A stretch of DNA of 64,000 nt from Fodinibius sp052060035 (GCF_052060035.1 NZ_JBPOEA010000015.1:9446-73445), one strand, 5' to 3'; counted from the first letter of the stretch, positions 26,187 through 35,628 are shown. Notes: generated by a model from the letters alone, not told the origin. Numbers and translations: made by a program.

Positions 26187-28433
26187 ATGACAGGTCCAAC
26201 GAAAAATAATTTTACTATCCTATGGACCTTACTCCTGATACTATTTTTGGGGATTCCTTTGGCAGGAATTGCTCAGCAAAATCAAGACACATCATTAACA
26301 TCCTCTGCCAACGAAGAGATAAAGCTGGGGCTTGCATTAAGTGGAGGAGGTGCCAAGGGATTTGCCCATATTGGGGTACTCAAAGTGCTTGAGTCAGAAG
26401 GTATACCCATTCATATGGTCAGTGGCACCAGCATGGGATCAATCATAGGGTCATTATATGCTGTAGGATATTCTCCGGAAGAGATCGAAAAAATTGCGCT
26501 AACTACCAACTGGAATATTCTGTTAAACGACAGTTATGAGATTAATTCGCAGCAAGTTTCAAATAGTATTCTAAGAAGAGATACCTACCTTGTTACCTTG
26601 CCTTTTGGGGGGAGAAAAATATCACTACCTACCGGGCTCATTGACGGGCAGAACTTATCGATGTTGCTGTACCGTTTGATGCTCCCTTTTCATGACACCA
26701 GAGATTTCACAAACCTGCCGATCCCATTTTCTGCAGTGGCAACTAATTTGGCAACCGGGGAACCCCGCACATTTTCCAGCGGGTATCTGCCTGATGCGGT
26801 GCGGGCCAGTATTGCTATACCCAGCATTTTTAAACCGGTTAAAATTGATGGAGAAACATACATCGATGGTGGAGTGGCACGAAATATTCCCGTTGAAGAC
26901 GTGCAAAATCTTGGCGCCGACTTTGTGATTGCCTCTGATGTTGGAGAACCCATCAGAAAGCTCGATAGCCTTAAAACCTTTGTTGATATCCTTTTTCAGT
27001 CGGTGGGATTTCATCAAATAGAGTCAGATAATATCCAAAAAGAAAAAACGGATATCTATATTCGCCCAAATATTAGTGAGTTTTCTACCTTCAGTTATGA
27101 AAAAACAACTGAAATTATTCGCCGCGGAGAAGAAGCTGCTCGTCAGGCGCTACCAAAAATCAAAAAAGCGCTGGATATACGTAAGACTGCACCCACAGGC
27201 TTTAGACCTATTAACAGAACAAGGCAAGATACCATCCTTGTCTCAGATATTACCTTCAAGAATCTATCTGGTTTAATTCAGCAGCAACAGGTTTTCTTAG
27301 CTTTAGATATACAGACTCCGGAAAAGCTCACCCTCTCCCAGCTGGAGCATAAGATAAATCGACTTTATGATTCAGGATTATTTAGCCAAATATCATACCG
27401 GCTGCAAAAGAATCACTCTGCCGGGGGCAACCAACTGGTCTTGGAATTCCAGCATAAAGAACAAGAATTTGTTGGGGTTAGCATGCGGTACGACAGCCAA
27501 TATAAAGCAGCCTTATTATTTGGAGCCTCATTTACTGATAACTTTTTTTGGAATGACCGACTAACCGCTCAACTAAGAGCTGGGGAAATCTTAGAACTTG
27601 CTACAAATTATAGTATGCCCGTCAGTCTTGCTCCTCTTATTCATATACAAGGTGGACTTAAGGTTCAACGTTCTCCTATCAACTATTATGATCAGTATCA
27701 GGCCTTATCAAGTGTTGATGTAGAAAAGCTAACATTAACTTCATCAACTGACATAAAACTTTGGCAACGTGTACATCTTGAACTCGGTCTCAAAGCAGAA
27801 CTTTATAATCTTAATGAGGCTATTGGGAATACCCTTGTATTTGGAAATACCAACTTTTTATTTAATCCCTTTTTAACCTTCAACTTAAACACGCTTAATC
27901 GTCCCTATTTCCCGACAAGAGGTCAATCTCTCCATTTAAATACTGAAATTTCGGATCCTGTTTGGGGAAGCTCATCAATCTTTTTTCAGACTTCGGGCAA
28001 ATGGTTTTCCACCCTGCAGCTTATTGATGGAGTAAACCTTTCCAATGAACTGTTTGCAGGGTATTCCTCTACTACAGACTTGCCGCTCCACTACTATTAC
28101 TATGCAGGAGGGTTATTCCAGAATCCCGTCTTTGAGTTAAAACAGATCCCTTTTATGGGACATCCTGCCCAACAGCTCCGAGCTGCAAATATTAAAGCAC
28201 TCCGTTCTAAACTTCAGCTCAAACTAAATAAAACCATTTTTCTCAGTGGCGGTGTGAGTCTGGCTCATCTTTCCAATAATTGGACATTCAATCTGGATCA
28301 AGAACGGTTAGAAACGGGATATTCGCTTTCGATGGGCGCAAATTCGATCGTAGGGCCAATTGAAGTTGAACTCTCAACGCCAAGCCTTTCCGGCAGTTAT
28401 GCCGTAAAGCTGAATATGGGGTATCATTTTTAA
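26187..28433 (+). CDS. Patatin-like phospholipase with POTRA and outer-membrane barrel
   Basis: A 748-residue protein joining a lipase to an outer-membrane pore. A signal peptide (ILWTLLLILFLGIPLAGIAQ) is followed by a patatin domain at about 45-300. The domain has the oxyanion motif LALSGGGAKGFAHIGVLKVLE, the serine motif SGTSMGSIIGSLY and the catalytic aspartate in YIDGGVARNIPVEDV. A POTRA-like domain lies at about 345-420 (LTLSQLEHKINRLYDSGLFSQISY). The C-terminal 300 residues form a beta-barrel with the Omp85 phrase RPYFPTRGQSLHLNTE and a terminal phenylalanine. This is the architecture of the PlpD-like type Vd autotransporters, and in Bacteroidetes it is annotated as patatin/BamA family. 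Substrate lipids and orientation are unknown. It is a single gene with its own promoter region. Confidence 0.92.
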   Translation: MTGPTKNNFTILWTLLLILFLGIPLAGIAQQNQDTSLTSSANEEIKLGLALSGGGAKGFAHIGVLKVLESEGIPIHMVSGTSMGSIIGSLYAVGYSPEEIEKIALTTNWNILLNDSYEINSQQVSNSILRRDTYLVTLPFGGRKISLPTGLIDGQNLSMLLYRLMLPFHDTRDFTNLPIPFSAVATNLATGEPRTFSSGYLPDAVRASIAIPSIFKPVKIDGETYIDGGVARNIPVEDVQNLGADFVIASDVGEPIRKLDSLKTFVDILFQSVGFHQIESDNIQKEKTDIYIRPNISEFSTFSYEKTTEIIRRGEEAARQALPKIKKALDIRKTAPTGFRPINRTRQDTILVSDITFKNLSGLIQQQQVFLALDIQTPEKLTLSQLEHKINRLYDSGLFSQISYRLQKNHSAGGNQLVLEFQHKEQEFVGVSMRYDSQYKAALLFGASFTDNFFWNDRLTAQLRAGEILELATNYSMPVSLAPLIHIQGGLKVQRSPINYYDQYQALSSVDVEKLTLTSSTDIKLWQRVHLELGLKAELYNLNEAIGNTLVFGNTNFLFNPFLTFNLNTLNRPYFPTRGQSLHLNTEISDPVWGSSSIFFQTSGKWFSTLQLIDGVNLSNELFAGYSSTTDLPLHYYYYAGGLFQNPVFELKQIPFMGHPAQQLRAANIKALRSKLQLKLNKTIFLSGGVSLAHLSNNWTFNLDQERLETGYSLSMGANSIVGPIEVELSTPSLSGSYAVKLNMGYHF

Positions 28434-28465
28434 AAAATTAATGCCCGGAGTTTCATCCCCGGGCA
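28432..28465 (-). terminator. Terminator after aldo/keto reductase gene
   Basis: TGCCCGG (28442-28448) and CCGGGCA (28459-28465) form a 7-bp stem. On the minus strand it is followed by TTAATTTTTT (A-run at 28432-28437). It serves the minus-strand gene and may slow transcription from the convergent patatin gene. Confidence 0.75.
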
Positions 28466-28495
28466 CAGACTAAAGATTACAGGTGACCAAAAACT

Positions 28496-29497
28496 TTAGT
28501 CCCTTCTAAAATCTGGTTCCGGTTCCGGCTTATTATCAAGTATTTCTTCAATACGCTCTATTATATCCGGTGTCATTTGATCCACCACATCAATAGCCTT
28601 CATATTTTGTTTTACCTGTTCCGGTTTTGAAGCTCCGGTAATGACCGTACTTACATTTTTATTTTTAAGACACCACGCCAAAGCAAAATGTGGCATGGGG
28701 ATTCCCGCCCCATCTGCTACATCAGCCAACTTCTTCACCTTATTCAACTTCTGGCGTCCGCTCTCGGTCTCGAGCAGCTTTTCGCGCAACCAATCGTACT
28801 TCTCAAGCGATAGTCGACTGCCTTCAGGCACACCATCATTATACTTACCCGTCAGCAAACCACTGGCCAATGGACTCCAAATAGTAGTGCCTAAGCCGAT
28901 CTCATCGTAAAGCGGAGTAAATTCTTTTTCGACCTTCTCACGGCGAAACATATTATACTGGGGTTGATCCATCAACGGTGGACGAAGGTGTTCTTGACGA
29001 GCAAAATCATAGGCCTGACGGATTTGTCGCGCCGACCATTCACTGGTTCCCCAGTAGAGTGCCTTCCCCTCTTTTATCATTTGATTCATGCCCCAAACGG
29101 TTTCTTCGATGGGTGTATGCTTGTCCGGACGGTGACAGAAAATAAGATCTACATAATCGGTTTGTAATCGTTGTAATGCAGCTTCAGTCCCTTCCTTGAT
29201 ATGCTTAAATGAGAGTCCCTGGTCATTGGGACCTTCGCCGCCCCAAAATATTTTTGTAGACAGTACCAAATCCGAGCGCTTCCACCCTGCTTTTTGGATG
29301 ATATTACCCATCATAATTTCTGACTGACCTTCGGCGTAAACTTCAGCATTATCAAAAAAGTTAACGCCGGCATCATAGGCTTCTTTCATTGATTCATACG
29401 CCACGTCTTCATTGATCTGATCCCCAAACGTGACCCACGATCCAAATGACAGTGCAGAAACTTTAAGTCCTGATCGTCCTAAAAATCGATATTCCAT
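28496..29497 (-). CDS. Aldo/keto reductase, potassium-channel beta-subunit type
   Basis: The 333-residue product is an NADPH-dependent TIM-barrel oxidoreductase. The catalytic tetrad is visible: Asp and Tyr in FFDNAEVYAEGQSE, Lys in LVLSTKIFWGG and His in DLIFCHRPDKHTPIEETV. Family phrases include LGRSGLKVSALSFGSW, YWGTSEWSARQI, DQPQYNMFRREKVEKEF, TTIWSPLASGLLTGKY and VITGASKPEQVKQN. These features place it with the AKR6/Kv-beta-like group (YghZ type) found in many bacteria. It likely reduces reactive aldehydes or ketones, but its physiological substrate is not evident. It stands alone, convergent with the patatin gene. Confidence 0.93.
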   Translation of the reverse strand: MEYRFLGRSGLKVSALSFGSWVTFGDQINEDVAYESMKEAYDAGVNFFDNAEVYAEGQSEIMMGNIIQKAGWKRSDLVLSTKIFWGGEGPNDQGLSFKHIKEGTEAALQRLQTDYVDLIFCHRPDKHTPIEETVWGMNQMIKEGKALYWGTSEWSARQIRQAYDFARQEHLRPPLMDQPQYNMFRREKVEKEFTPLYDEIGLGTTIWSPLASGLLTGKYNDGVPEGSRLSLEKYDWLREKLLETESGRQKLNKVKKLADVADGAGIPMPHFALAWCLKNKNVSTVITGASKPEQVKQNMKAIDVVDQMTPDIIERIEEILDNKPEPEPDFRRD

Positions 29498-29765
29498 AAT
29501 AATTTTTTTGGCTCTTTAATAGTTACATTAATAGCGTTTTCTAACACATAACAAAAAGTTTTTCGGGATAAAATCGTTTAAATATTTCCCGATTCCCCAG
29601 TCACTTTTTAGGGGCGGAAATTGGTATTCATAGCACTTATATTACCAGCAGATTATAATGGTTTTTATATGCCAGAAAATCCTTCTTTGAAATAATTCAA
29701 GAACAGTACGCTTAATTATTTTCTATACTATTAATTTTCAATAATTAACTAACAGAATTTCTGTC

Positions 29766-30209
29766 ATGGCAAAAAGTATGGCTCAAACGGTAGAAGAATA
29801 CATTGAAGAACTTCCTGAATATCGCAGAGAACCCATTGAAGAGATACGGGAATTGATTCTCGAGAATCTCCCTGATGGCTATGAAGAGACTATTAATTGG
29901 GGAATGATAAGTTACGAAATCCCCCTCGAAAAATATCCTGATACCTATAATAATCAACCGCTCAATTATATAGGCTTAGCTGCACAAGAAAATCATAACG
30001 CACTTTACCTAATGTCGGTATATCAGGATGAGGAGCTCCAGGAGTGGTTAGAAGAGGAGTTTGAAAAAGCCGGTAAGAAAATGGACATGGGACGTTCTTG
30101 TCTACGCTTTAATATGGTAACCGACCTACCGCTGGAGGCTATTGCAACTATCATAAGTAAGCATACACCAGATGAGTTCATTGAAGCTTATGAAGAAATA
30201 CGCAAGTAG
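29766..30209 (+). CDS. DUF1801 protein
   Basis: The 147-residue product belongs to the DUF1801 (YdhG-like) family: VEEYIEELPEYRREPIEEIRELILENLPDGYEETINWGMISYEIPL is the family's signature opening, followed by YIGLAAQENHNALYLMSVY and the C-terminal MGRSCLRFNMVTDLPLEAI. The fold is small alpha/beta. Its biochemical role is not established. It has no signal peptide and is a single gene, 48 bases before the next open frame. Confidence 0.85.
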   Translation: MAKSMAQTVEEYIEELPEYRREPIEEIRELILENLPDGYEETINWGMISYEIPLEKYPDTYNNQPLNYIGLAAQENHNALYLMSVYQDEELQEWLEEEFEKAGKKMDMGRSCLRFNMVTDLPLEAIATIISKHTPDEFIEAYEEIRK

Positions 30210-30290
30210 ACGTTTTAAACGCACTTGTATTTTTTATAAACGGTAGGCTTCTCTTTTGTGTTACAACGTGTACTTAAAATAGAGTCACCT

Positions 30291-30965
30291 ATGAATACAC
30301 AAAAAACACAGATTAACAACATAGCGGGGTTACTGTTTACAGCTGTTTCATTAGTTATACTTTCATCAGCTGTATTGCAGGCCCAACCCAATAATACCAC
30401 TGATACCATGAACACAAAAACTATAGAAGAAGCAACCTTTGGCGCTGGTTGTTTCTGGTGTGTCGAAGCTGTTTTTGAAGAGGTTAAAGGGATAAAATCA
30501 GCCGTTGCAGGTTATGCCGGGGGCAAAATTCCCAATCCTACTTACCGACAGGTTTCATCGGGGCAAACCGGACACGCCGAAGTAGCACGCATTACTTACG
30601 ATCCTTCTGTAATATCGTACGAACAGTTGCTTGAAGTATTTTGGCACACGCACAATCCCACAACCAAAAATCGGCAAGGCGCTGATGTGGGCCCCCAATA
30701 TCGGTCGGTTATCTTTTATCACAACGATAAACAGAAAGAAATTGCAGAACAATCACTGCAAAAAACGGACAACTCTGATCTCTGGGAAGATCCCATTGTA
30801 ACCGAAATTGAACCGCTCAAAAACTATTCGGCAGCTGAAAATTACCATCAAAACTATTATGAAAATAATCCCAATGCGGGATATTGCCAGGTAGTAATTG
30901 CACCCAAGCTTAAAAAATTCCGTAAGGATTTTTCACATCTGCTTAAAGAAAACGTACAGAAATAA
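30291..30965 (+). CDS. msrA: Peptide methionine sulfoxide reductase MsrA (secreted form)
   Basis: MsrA reduces S-methionine sulfoxide in proteins. The catalytic Cys is in the motif GAGCFWCVEAVFEEVKGI. Further conserved parts are VAGYAGGKIPNPTYRQVSSGQTGHAEVARI, DVGPQYRSVIF and a second cysteine in NAGYCQVVIAPKLKKFRKDF that may resolve the disulfide. The frame is open from TTG at 30258, but ATG at 30291 gives a signal-peptide-like start (IAGLLFTAVSLVILSSAVLQAQ). The enzyme is therefore probably exported to the periplasm to repair oxidised envelope proteins. MsrB is not fused to it or adjacent. It is convergent with the PAS kinase gene. Confidence 0.95.
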   Translation: MNTQKTQINNIAGLLFTAVSLVILSSAVLQAQPNNTTDTMNTKTIEEATFGAGCFWCVEAVFEEVKGIKSAVAGYAGGKIPNPTYRQVSSGQTGHAEVARITYDPSVISYEQLLEVFWHTHNPTTKNRQGADVGPQYRSVIFYHNDKQKEIAEQSLQKTDNSDLWEDPIVTEIEPLKNYSAAENYHQNYYENNPNAGYCQVVIAPKLKKFRKDFSHLLKENVQK

Positions 30966-31005
30966 TCTCATCGGTCGTTATTTTAAGTTGAACGTATAGA
31001 CTATT

Positions 31006-33738
31006 CTACTCCTCTTTCTTAATGGCAAAGCGAAGATTCAAATAGGTCCCATTTTCACTACCCATCTCGTATTCAGCTTCTAACTGTCGAGAAAAATTAT
31101 CAATCAGACTCATTCCCAGTGTATCACTCACTTCCGGATCTAAATCATCGGGCAGACCTTTACCGTTATCACTTAATCGAGCATGAACCTGTTCGTTTTC
31201 CTCAGTTATCCGAATACTTATGGTGTTGTCTTTTTCGTTTGAACCCTTGAAGGCATGCTTAAACGAGTTGGTAACCACTTCGTTTACCAAGAGTGCAAAG
31301 GGTACTGCTTGTTTGATATCCAGCTCGATAGGTTCAATATCAATGTTAACTTCAACATCCTGATTGGAGCCGATGGTATCACGAATAGTCTCTACAAGAT
31401 CACCTATGTAGGTATCACAAGAAATACTACCCAAGCTATCTGAATTATAGAGCTGCTCGTGAATAAGTGCCATCGTTTGAATACGGCGTTCACTCTCCTG
31501 CAACGTATCACGTATTAAGGGATCGTCCGACTCATACATCTGTAGCTGAAGCAATCCTGAAACAATCGCCAGGTTATTCTTAACCCTGTGATGTATTTCC
31601 TTCAACATCATCTTCTTTTCTTTTAGTGAACTGGAAATCTCCTGCTCATATTTTTTCTCTTCGGTAATGTCAATATACATCCCAAACCCGGCAATGGGTT
31701 CATCATCGATATAAACGGGTATAGCTGCTATAAATACGTCAATAAGATCACCGTCTTTGGTGAGGCGCTTAGCTTCTCTGTAAAAACTCTCGAAAGCATA
31801 TTCCTTCAACGGCATTCGGGGCACTTCTCCCTGCTCGTCTTTCGGCACAATGAACTGGTCAACATCTTTACCCTTGAGCTCTTCCTTGCTAAATCCAAAC
31901 ATCTTTTCAAAACTCTCATTAGCATCCAGTACCTTATTTTCTGGGTCTACCATCACAATACCCGCCGGTGCTTTTAAAAACAGATTGCGGAAGAGTTTTT
32001 CACTTTTGCGAAGTTTTTCGCGTGCTTCTACCTGTTCAGACATATCGTGTCCTACCCCTAACAGAAACTCCTCACCGCTGGCATTGAATAACTTGCCCGT
32101 AAGGTAATATGGCTTTTTTTCGCCCTCTTTAGTTTTTAGGTAAGCCTCAATATCTGATTTACCCTTCTCAAATACCCTTTGAATTTCCGTTTCAATCAAC
32201 TCATAATCTTCTTCACTAAAAAAGACATCAGGTGTTATCTGTTTCATCTCTTCATCAGTATACCCCATTTCATCCAACATATTTTGATTCCAGCGGCGAT
32301 AATTACCCTCCTGATCAAACATATAGAATATACCGGGTAGACTTTCTAATAGCGCTTCATTAAAACGCTTCTCTTCAAGTAACTTCTGTTCAAATTCTTT
32401 TTGACTTGAAATATCAATACCGACACACAAAAAGTACATTTCACCTTTGAGCTCAATAAAATAACCCTGCCAAAAGAAGGGTATTATATTTCCTGATTTG
32501 GTAATTAAATCCAACTCTGATCCATCTCCCCTGTTACTCCGAACTCGATCAATAGCCTCTTCCATCTTTTCATGCTCACCGGGTGCAATCAGGTCATAAG
32601 CCGTTTTGGATTTTATCTCTTCACTTGAATATCCGGTATAACGTTCGGCATAACTATTCCACTCTACAAACTGCAGGCTTTGATCCATCAACAGATAAAT
32701 GCTGGGCAAGCTGTCTAAAATTGTATCGATATAATTTCTCTGCTCAACCAATGATTTTTCTATTGCCTTTCGGTTCTCAAAGGCCCCGATATTGCGGGAT
32801 ACTGTTTGCAGCAGCGAAATTTCTTCCTCATTCCATTTCCTTCTTTTCTGCGTGTCAGCTAAGCCAATATACCCCTTCCATTCATCATCGATGGTAAGAG
32901 GAATAATCAAAATAGACTGCACCTGCTGATCTTCTAAAAAAGATCGATCCGGCTCTGGTAATTCATCAATAGAAGCATGCACCTTTTGTAGCGACGACAA
33001 CTTCTCATGCAGCCATGGGACATCAGCATATTTAAATGTTCGATCCAGGTTTTTAACGGCAGGTTTTACCCCAGCCTTGGTAACCTCTGTTATCGGATCG
33101 AAATAAAGTTTACCGTCAATCTCTTTATTCTTATAAAGGAAAATTCGGTCAGCCTTGATGGCATCTTGAAGCAGTTCCAAACTCTTCTTTACGGCTTCAG
33201 AAGAGTTACTCTCCAGTAGTAATTTTGAACATTGAGAAATCACTTTCTGATATTCAAGACGCTTCTCTAATTTTTTTTCAGCCTCTTGACGTCGCCCAAT
33301 CTCTTGCTTTAGCTCTTCCGTTTTATTCTCTTTGAGCGTTATTTCTGCTTTTTTACGATTGGTGATGTCTATAGAGGAACCATATATCAACTCCTTTCCA
33401 TCACTGGTTTCTATAACTTTAATTTCATCACGCAACCAACTATAATCTCCCCCTTTGGTTTTAAAACGATACTCGTTTATAGCTGTCCCCCCCTCTTCAA
33501 GTACTTTTTGAAACTGAGCAAACACCTCTTCTTTATCATCCGGATGAATCCGATCCGACCAAGCGTTTTCGTGCTCATTAAGATAGGTGGGTGAAAATCC
33601 TAAAATATCTTCAGCATTTTGACTAACAGAAAGAATGGGAAAACCTGGAGTAGTAGCACAGGTGAATAAAATAACCGTTCCACTGCTAAAGAGCTCTTCA
33701 ATGTCATCAGAAAAGCGAGAACCTTCCTTTTTTACCAT
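31006..33738 (-). CDS. Multi-PAS/GAF sensor histidine kinase, HisKA_2 type
   Basis: A 910-residue cytoplasmic sensor kinase. The domain order, by motif, is as follows. A PAS/PAC domain comes first (about 15-130, with ILGFSPTYLNEHENAWSDRIHPDD). A coiled segment and a GAF domain (about 160-325) follow. Then come three PAS domains (about 340-460, 470-580 and 590-700; for example MDQSLQFVEWNSYAERYTGYSSEEI and VMVDPENKVLDANESFEKMFGFSKEEL). A HisKA_2 dimerisation domain has the phospho-acceptor in KEIHHRVKNNLAIVSGLLQLQ (about 712-732). The HATPase domain has VNEVVTNSFKHAF and LSDNGKGLPDDL. No membrane segment and no receiver domain are present. No response regulator is adjacent, so the partner is unknown. 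The HisKA_2 class often signals to general-stress regulators, but that is inference. Confidence 0.93.
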   Translation of the reverse strand: MVKKEGSRFSDDIEELFSSGTVILFTCATTPGFPILSVSQNAEDILGFSPTYLNEHENAWSDRIHPDDKEEVFAQFQKVLEEGGTAINEYRFKTKGGDYSWLRDEIKVIETSDGKELIYGSSIDITNRKKAEITLKENKTEELKQEIGRRQEAEKKLEKRLEYQKVISQCSKLLLESNSSEAVKKSLELLQDAIKADRIFLYKNKEIDGKLYFDPITEVTKAGVKPAVKNLDRTFKYADVPWLHEKLSSLQKVHASIDELPEPDRSFLEDQQVQSILIIPLTIDDEWKGYIGLADTQKRRKWNEEEISLLQTVSRNIGAFENRKAIEKSLVEQRNYIDTILDSLPSIYLLMDQSLQFVEWNSYAERYTGYSSEEIKSKTAYDLIAPGEHEKMEEAIDRVRSNRGDGSELDLITKSGNIIPFFWQGYFIELKGEMYFLCVGIDISSQKEFEQKLLEEKRFNEALLESLPGIFYMFDQEGNYRRWNQNMLDEMGYTDEEMKQITPDVFFSEEDYELIETEIQRVFEKGKSDIEAYLKTKEGEKKPYYLTGKLFNASGEEFLLGVGHDMSEQVEAREKLRKSEKLFRNLFLKAPAGIVMVDPENKVLDANESFEKMFGFSKEELKGKDVDQFIVPKDEQGEVPRMPLKEYAFESFYREAKRLTKDGDLIDVFIAAIPVYIDDEPIAGFGMYIDITEEKKYEQEISSSLKEKKMMLKEIHHRVKNNLAIVSGLLQLQMYESDDPLIRDTLQESERRIQTMALIHEQLYNSDSLGSISCDTYIGDLVETIRDTIGSNQDVEVNIDIEPIELDIKQAVPFALLVNEVVTNSFKHAFKGSNEKDNTISIRITEENEQVHARLSDNGKGLPDDLDPEVSDTLGMSLIDNFSRQLEAEYEMGSENGTYLNLRFAIKKEE

Positions 33739-33800
33739 TAGTTATTATTTATGCCCTAATACTATAGTTATAAACTATTAAAAAACGAACTACTTATTTT

Positions 33801-33814
33801 TACTTATATAAGTA
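33801..33814. repeat. 14-bp perfect palindrome between kinase and DUF2911 genes
   Basis: TACTTATATAAGTA lies in the 230-base divergent intergenic region, 63 bases upstream of the kinase gene. It could be an operator, but A/T-rich palindromes of this size also arise by chance. The rest of the gap shows nothing I can name. Confidence 0.25.
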
Positions 33815-33968
33815 TTTAAAGGCTTTTTAGAAAATACAAATATGTATTAACACACATTAATTTAACAGCTTGTATAAGGATAAAACTTTAGGTAAATACA
33901 AATAAACGATCTTCCTCTATTTTAAGTTAAAATGATGAATCTTCAATCATGAACTAACCAACCGGGTT

Positions 33969-34514
33969 ATGAAAATTATTTACTCTGCTTATATCAAGAT
34001 ATCGCTTGTGGCTGTAATGTCATTTTTCATATCAGCAACAGCTTTAGCACAAGAGCGTGGAAATGAAGAACCGCGAAAGAGTCCTAACGCAACGGTAAGT
34101 CAAACCATTGGCACAACCGACATTACCATCACCTATGGACGTCCCGCTGTCGATGATCGAACAATCTTTGGAGACTTGGTGCCTTACGGCGAAGTATGGA
34201 GAACAGGGGCCAATGAGTCTACGGCTTTGGTTCTCTCTGATGATGTAACTATTGAAGGTAATAAGCTGGAGGCCGGAACCTATTCACTCTATACGATTCC
34301 GGGCAAAGATGAATGGACGATAATCATTAACTCAAAGCTATCTTGGGGTACGCAGTACGACAAATCCAAAGATGTATTACGATTTACAACAGAACCTCAA
34401 AAGGCAGACTTTTCAGAGCGGCTGCTGTTCTATTTTGAAGATGTTTCTCAAGAATCAGCAACCGTGATATTACACTGGGATACAACCAAAGTACCCTTTA
34501 CAATTAATATATAG
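33969..34514 (+). CDS. DUF2911 secreted protein
   Basis: The 181-residue product is a typical DUF2911 protein of Bacteroidetes-like bacteria. A signal peptide (YIKISLVAVMSFFISATALAQ) is followed by SPNATVSQTIGTTDITITYGRPAVDDRTIFGDLVPYGEVWRTGANESTAL, then EAGTYSLYTIPGKDEWTIIIN and LRFTTEPQKADFSERLLFYFE. The fold is beta-rich and the role unknown. The next gene, the EamA exporter, follows in the same reading frame right behind its TAG stop. Confidence 0.9.
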   Translation: MKIIYSAYIKISLVAVMSFFISATALAQERGNEEPRKSPNATVSQTIGTTDITITYGRPAVDDRTIFGDLVPYGEVWRTGANESTALVLSDDVTIEGNKLEAGTYSLYTIPGKDEWTIIINSKLSWGTQYDKSKDVLRFTTEPQKADFSERLLFYFEDVSQESATVILHWDTTKVPFTINI

Positions 34515-34517
34515 CGC

Positions 34518-35543
34518 ATTATTTCGACATCTAATCCTCTTAAATCATCAGTAAGTGGGGAAGCTTTACCTCACCACAGCCTACTAATATTATTCGTCTT
34601 TTTTTGGGGAGCCAATTTTATACTGGCCGAAATTGCTCTTGCCGAAATGTCTCCCATCTCATTTAGCGTATCACGCTTTGCGATGGGAGGCATTGCTATG
34701 TTTTTGGTAATGTACTTGCAATACCGCACCGCATGCAGCAAAACTTCGCACGAGGTTCCCTTTTTACCGAAAATAAAAAAAGAAGATTGGCCCCGCCTCT
34801 TGTTTGTCTCTGTAATTGGTGCTACGCTGGCCCCTTGGCTGGGCATTGAAGGATTAGGACTTACCCACGGCGCCCGTGCTTCGCTCTGGCTGGCACTCGG
34901 TCCTGCTATCAGTACCGGCATCGGCTATTTTTTTAGTACCGAGCAGATGGGAAAGTTTGGCTATGCAGGTGTGTTGCTTGCCGTGATTGGTACGGCTGTT
35001 TTAGCCTGGGACGGATTACGTCCGGAACAAGGGTACTGGCTGGGCGATCTCATCCTTATAGTGGCATTGGCCCTCACCGTTATCGAGTTACACGCTATAA
35101 AACCCTTGGCACGCGAATACGGGTCCGTCTCTATCGTTGCATTACGAACTGCTATTGGCGGGGCGTTATATATTCTTATCGCTACGCCTGATTTAATTGA
35201 AGTTACTTGGTTATCATTAGGACTCTGGACCTGGATTGCTATTATAGCCGGCGGAGCCATCGGGGTGGGAGTTGGACAATGGGTTAAGGTTCGAGCGTTA
35301 AAAATACTGGGACCGACTCAAGTGGTGCTCTATGGCAATATGGTACCTATCGCAGCCTTGGTAATTGCTTGGCTCAGCATCGGTGTGAATCCAAACATGA
35401 TGGAAATTATTTCTGCGGTATTTATTATTACTGGCGCTATATTTATACAAGTGGTGGATAATGAAGCAGGAGCCACTCCAGAAGTCCAAAAAAAGAAGGA
35501 AGAAGATTTAACGTTCTTTGCTGAAACCAAACAGGAGAACTAA
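34518..35543 (+). CDS. EamA/DMT-superfamily transporter with no normal start codon
   Basis: A drug/metabolite transporter with about ten membrane helices and two EamA halves. The first helix with the family motif reads LLILFVFFWGANFILAEIAL and begins at about 34580, upstream of the first ATG (34647). In frame between the TAG of the DUF2911 gene (34512) and 34647 there is no ATG, GTG or TTG; only ATT codons at 34518 and 34521 and a CTG at 34623. I list the earliest possible start, ATT at 34518. A translation from 34647 would lose helix 1. Later motifs such as EGLGLTHGARASLWLALGPAIS, RPEQGYWLGDLILI and VGVGQWVKVRALKILGPTQVVLYG are intact to the stop. It may be a working gene with a rare start, a translational read-through product or a freshly broken gene. 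Substrate unknown. Confidence 0.8.
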   Translation: MISTSNPLKSSVSGEALPHHSLLILFVFFWGANFILAEIALAEMSPISFSVSRFAMGGIAMFLVMYLQYRTACSKTSHEVPFLPKIKKEDWPRLLFVSVIGATLAPWLGIEGLGLTHGARASLWLALGPAISTGIGYFFSTEQMGKFGYAGVLLAVIGTAVLAWDGLRPEQGYWLGDLILIVALALTVIELHAIKPLAREYGSVSIVALRTAIGGALYILIATPDLIEVTWLSLGLWTWIAIIAGGAIGVGVGQWVKVRALKILGPTQVVLYGNMVPIAALVIAWLSIGVNPNMMEIISAVFIITGAIFIQVVDNEAGATPEVQKKKEEDLTFFAETKQEN

Positions 35544-35565
35544 GAATTAATTGGTTGGACAAAAT

Positions 35566-35592
35566 AAAAAAAGACGGGCCTGCCGACCCGCC
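35566..35592 (-). terminator. Terminator between the convergent EamA and TonB-receptor genes
   Basis: On the minus strand GGCGGG (35592-35587) pairs with CCCGTC (35578-35573), including one G-T pair, followed by seven T residues (A-run 35566-35572). It ends the TonB-receptor transcript. The stem is weaker on the plus strand. Confidence 0.75.
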
Positions 35593-35628
35593 TTTTCACT
35601 AATCATCTAAACCATAACTATCTATCTT

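Noticed and set aside
33801..33814. 14-bp palindrome as a firm operator
   Set aside because: It is A/T-rich and single, so it is listed only as a low-confidence repeat.
34647..35543. Starting the EamA gene at the first ATG
   Set aside because: This removes the first membrane helix with the conserved W-G-x-N-F motif, so it is unlikely to be the true product start.
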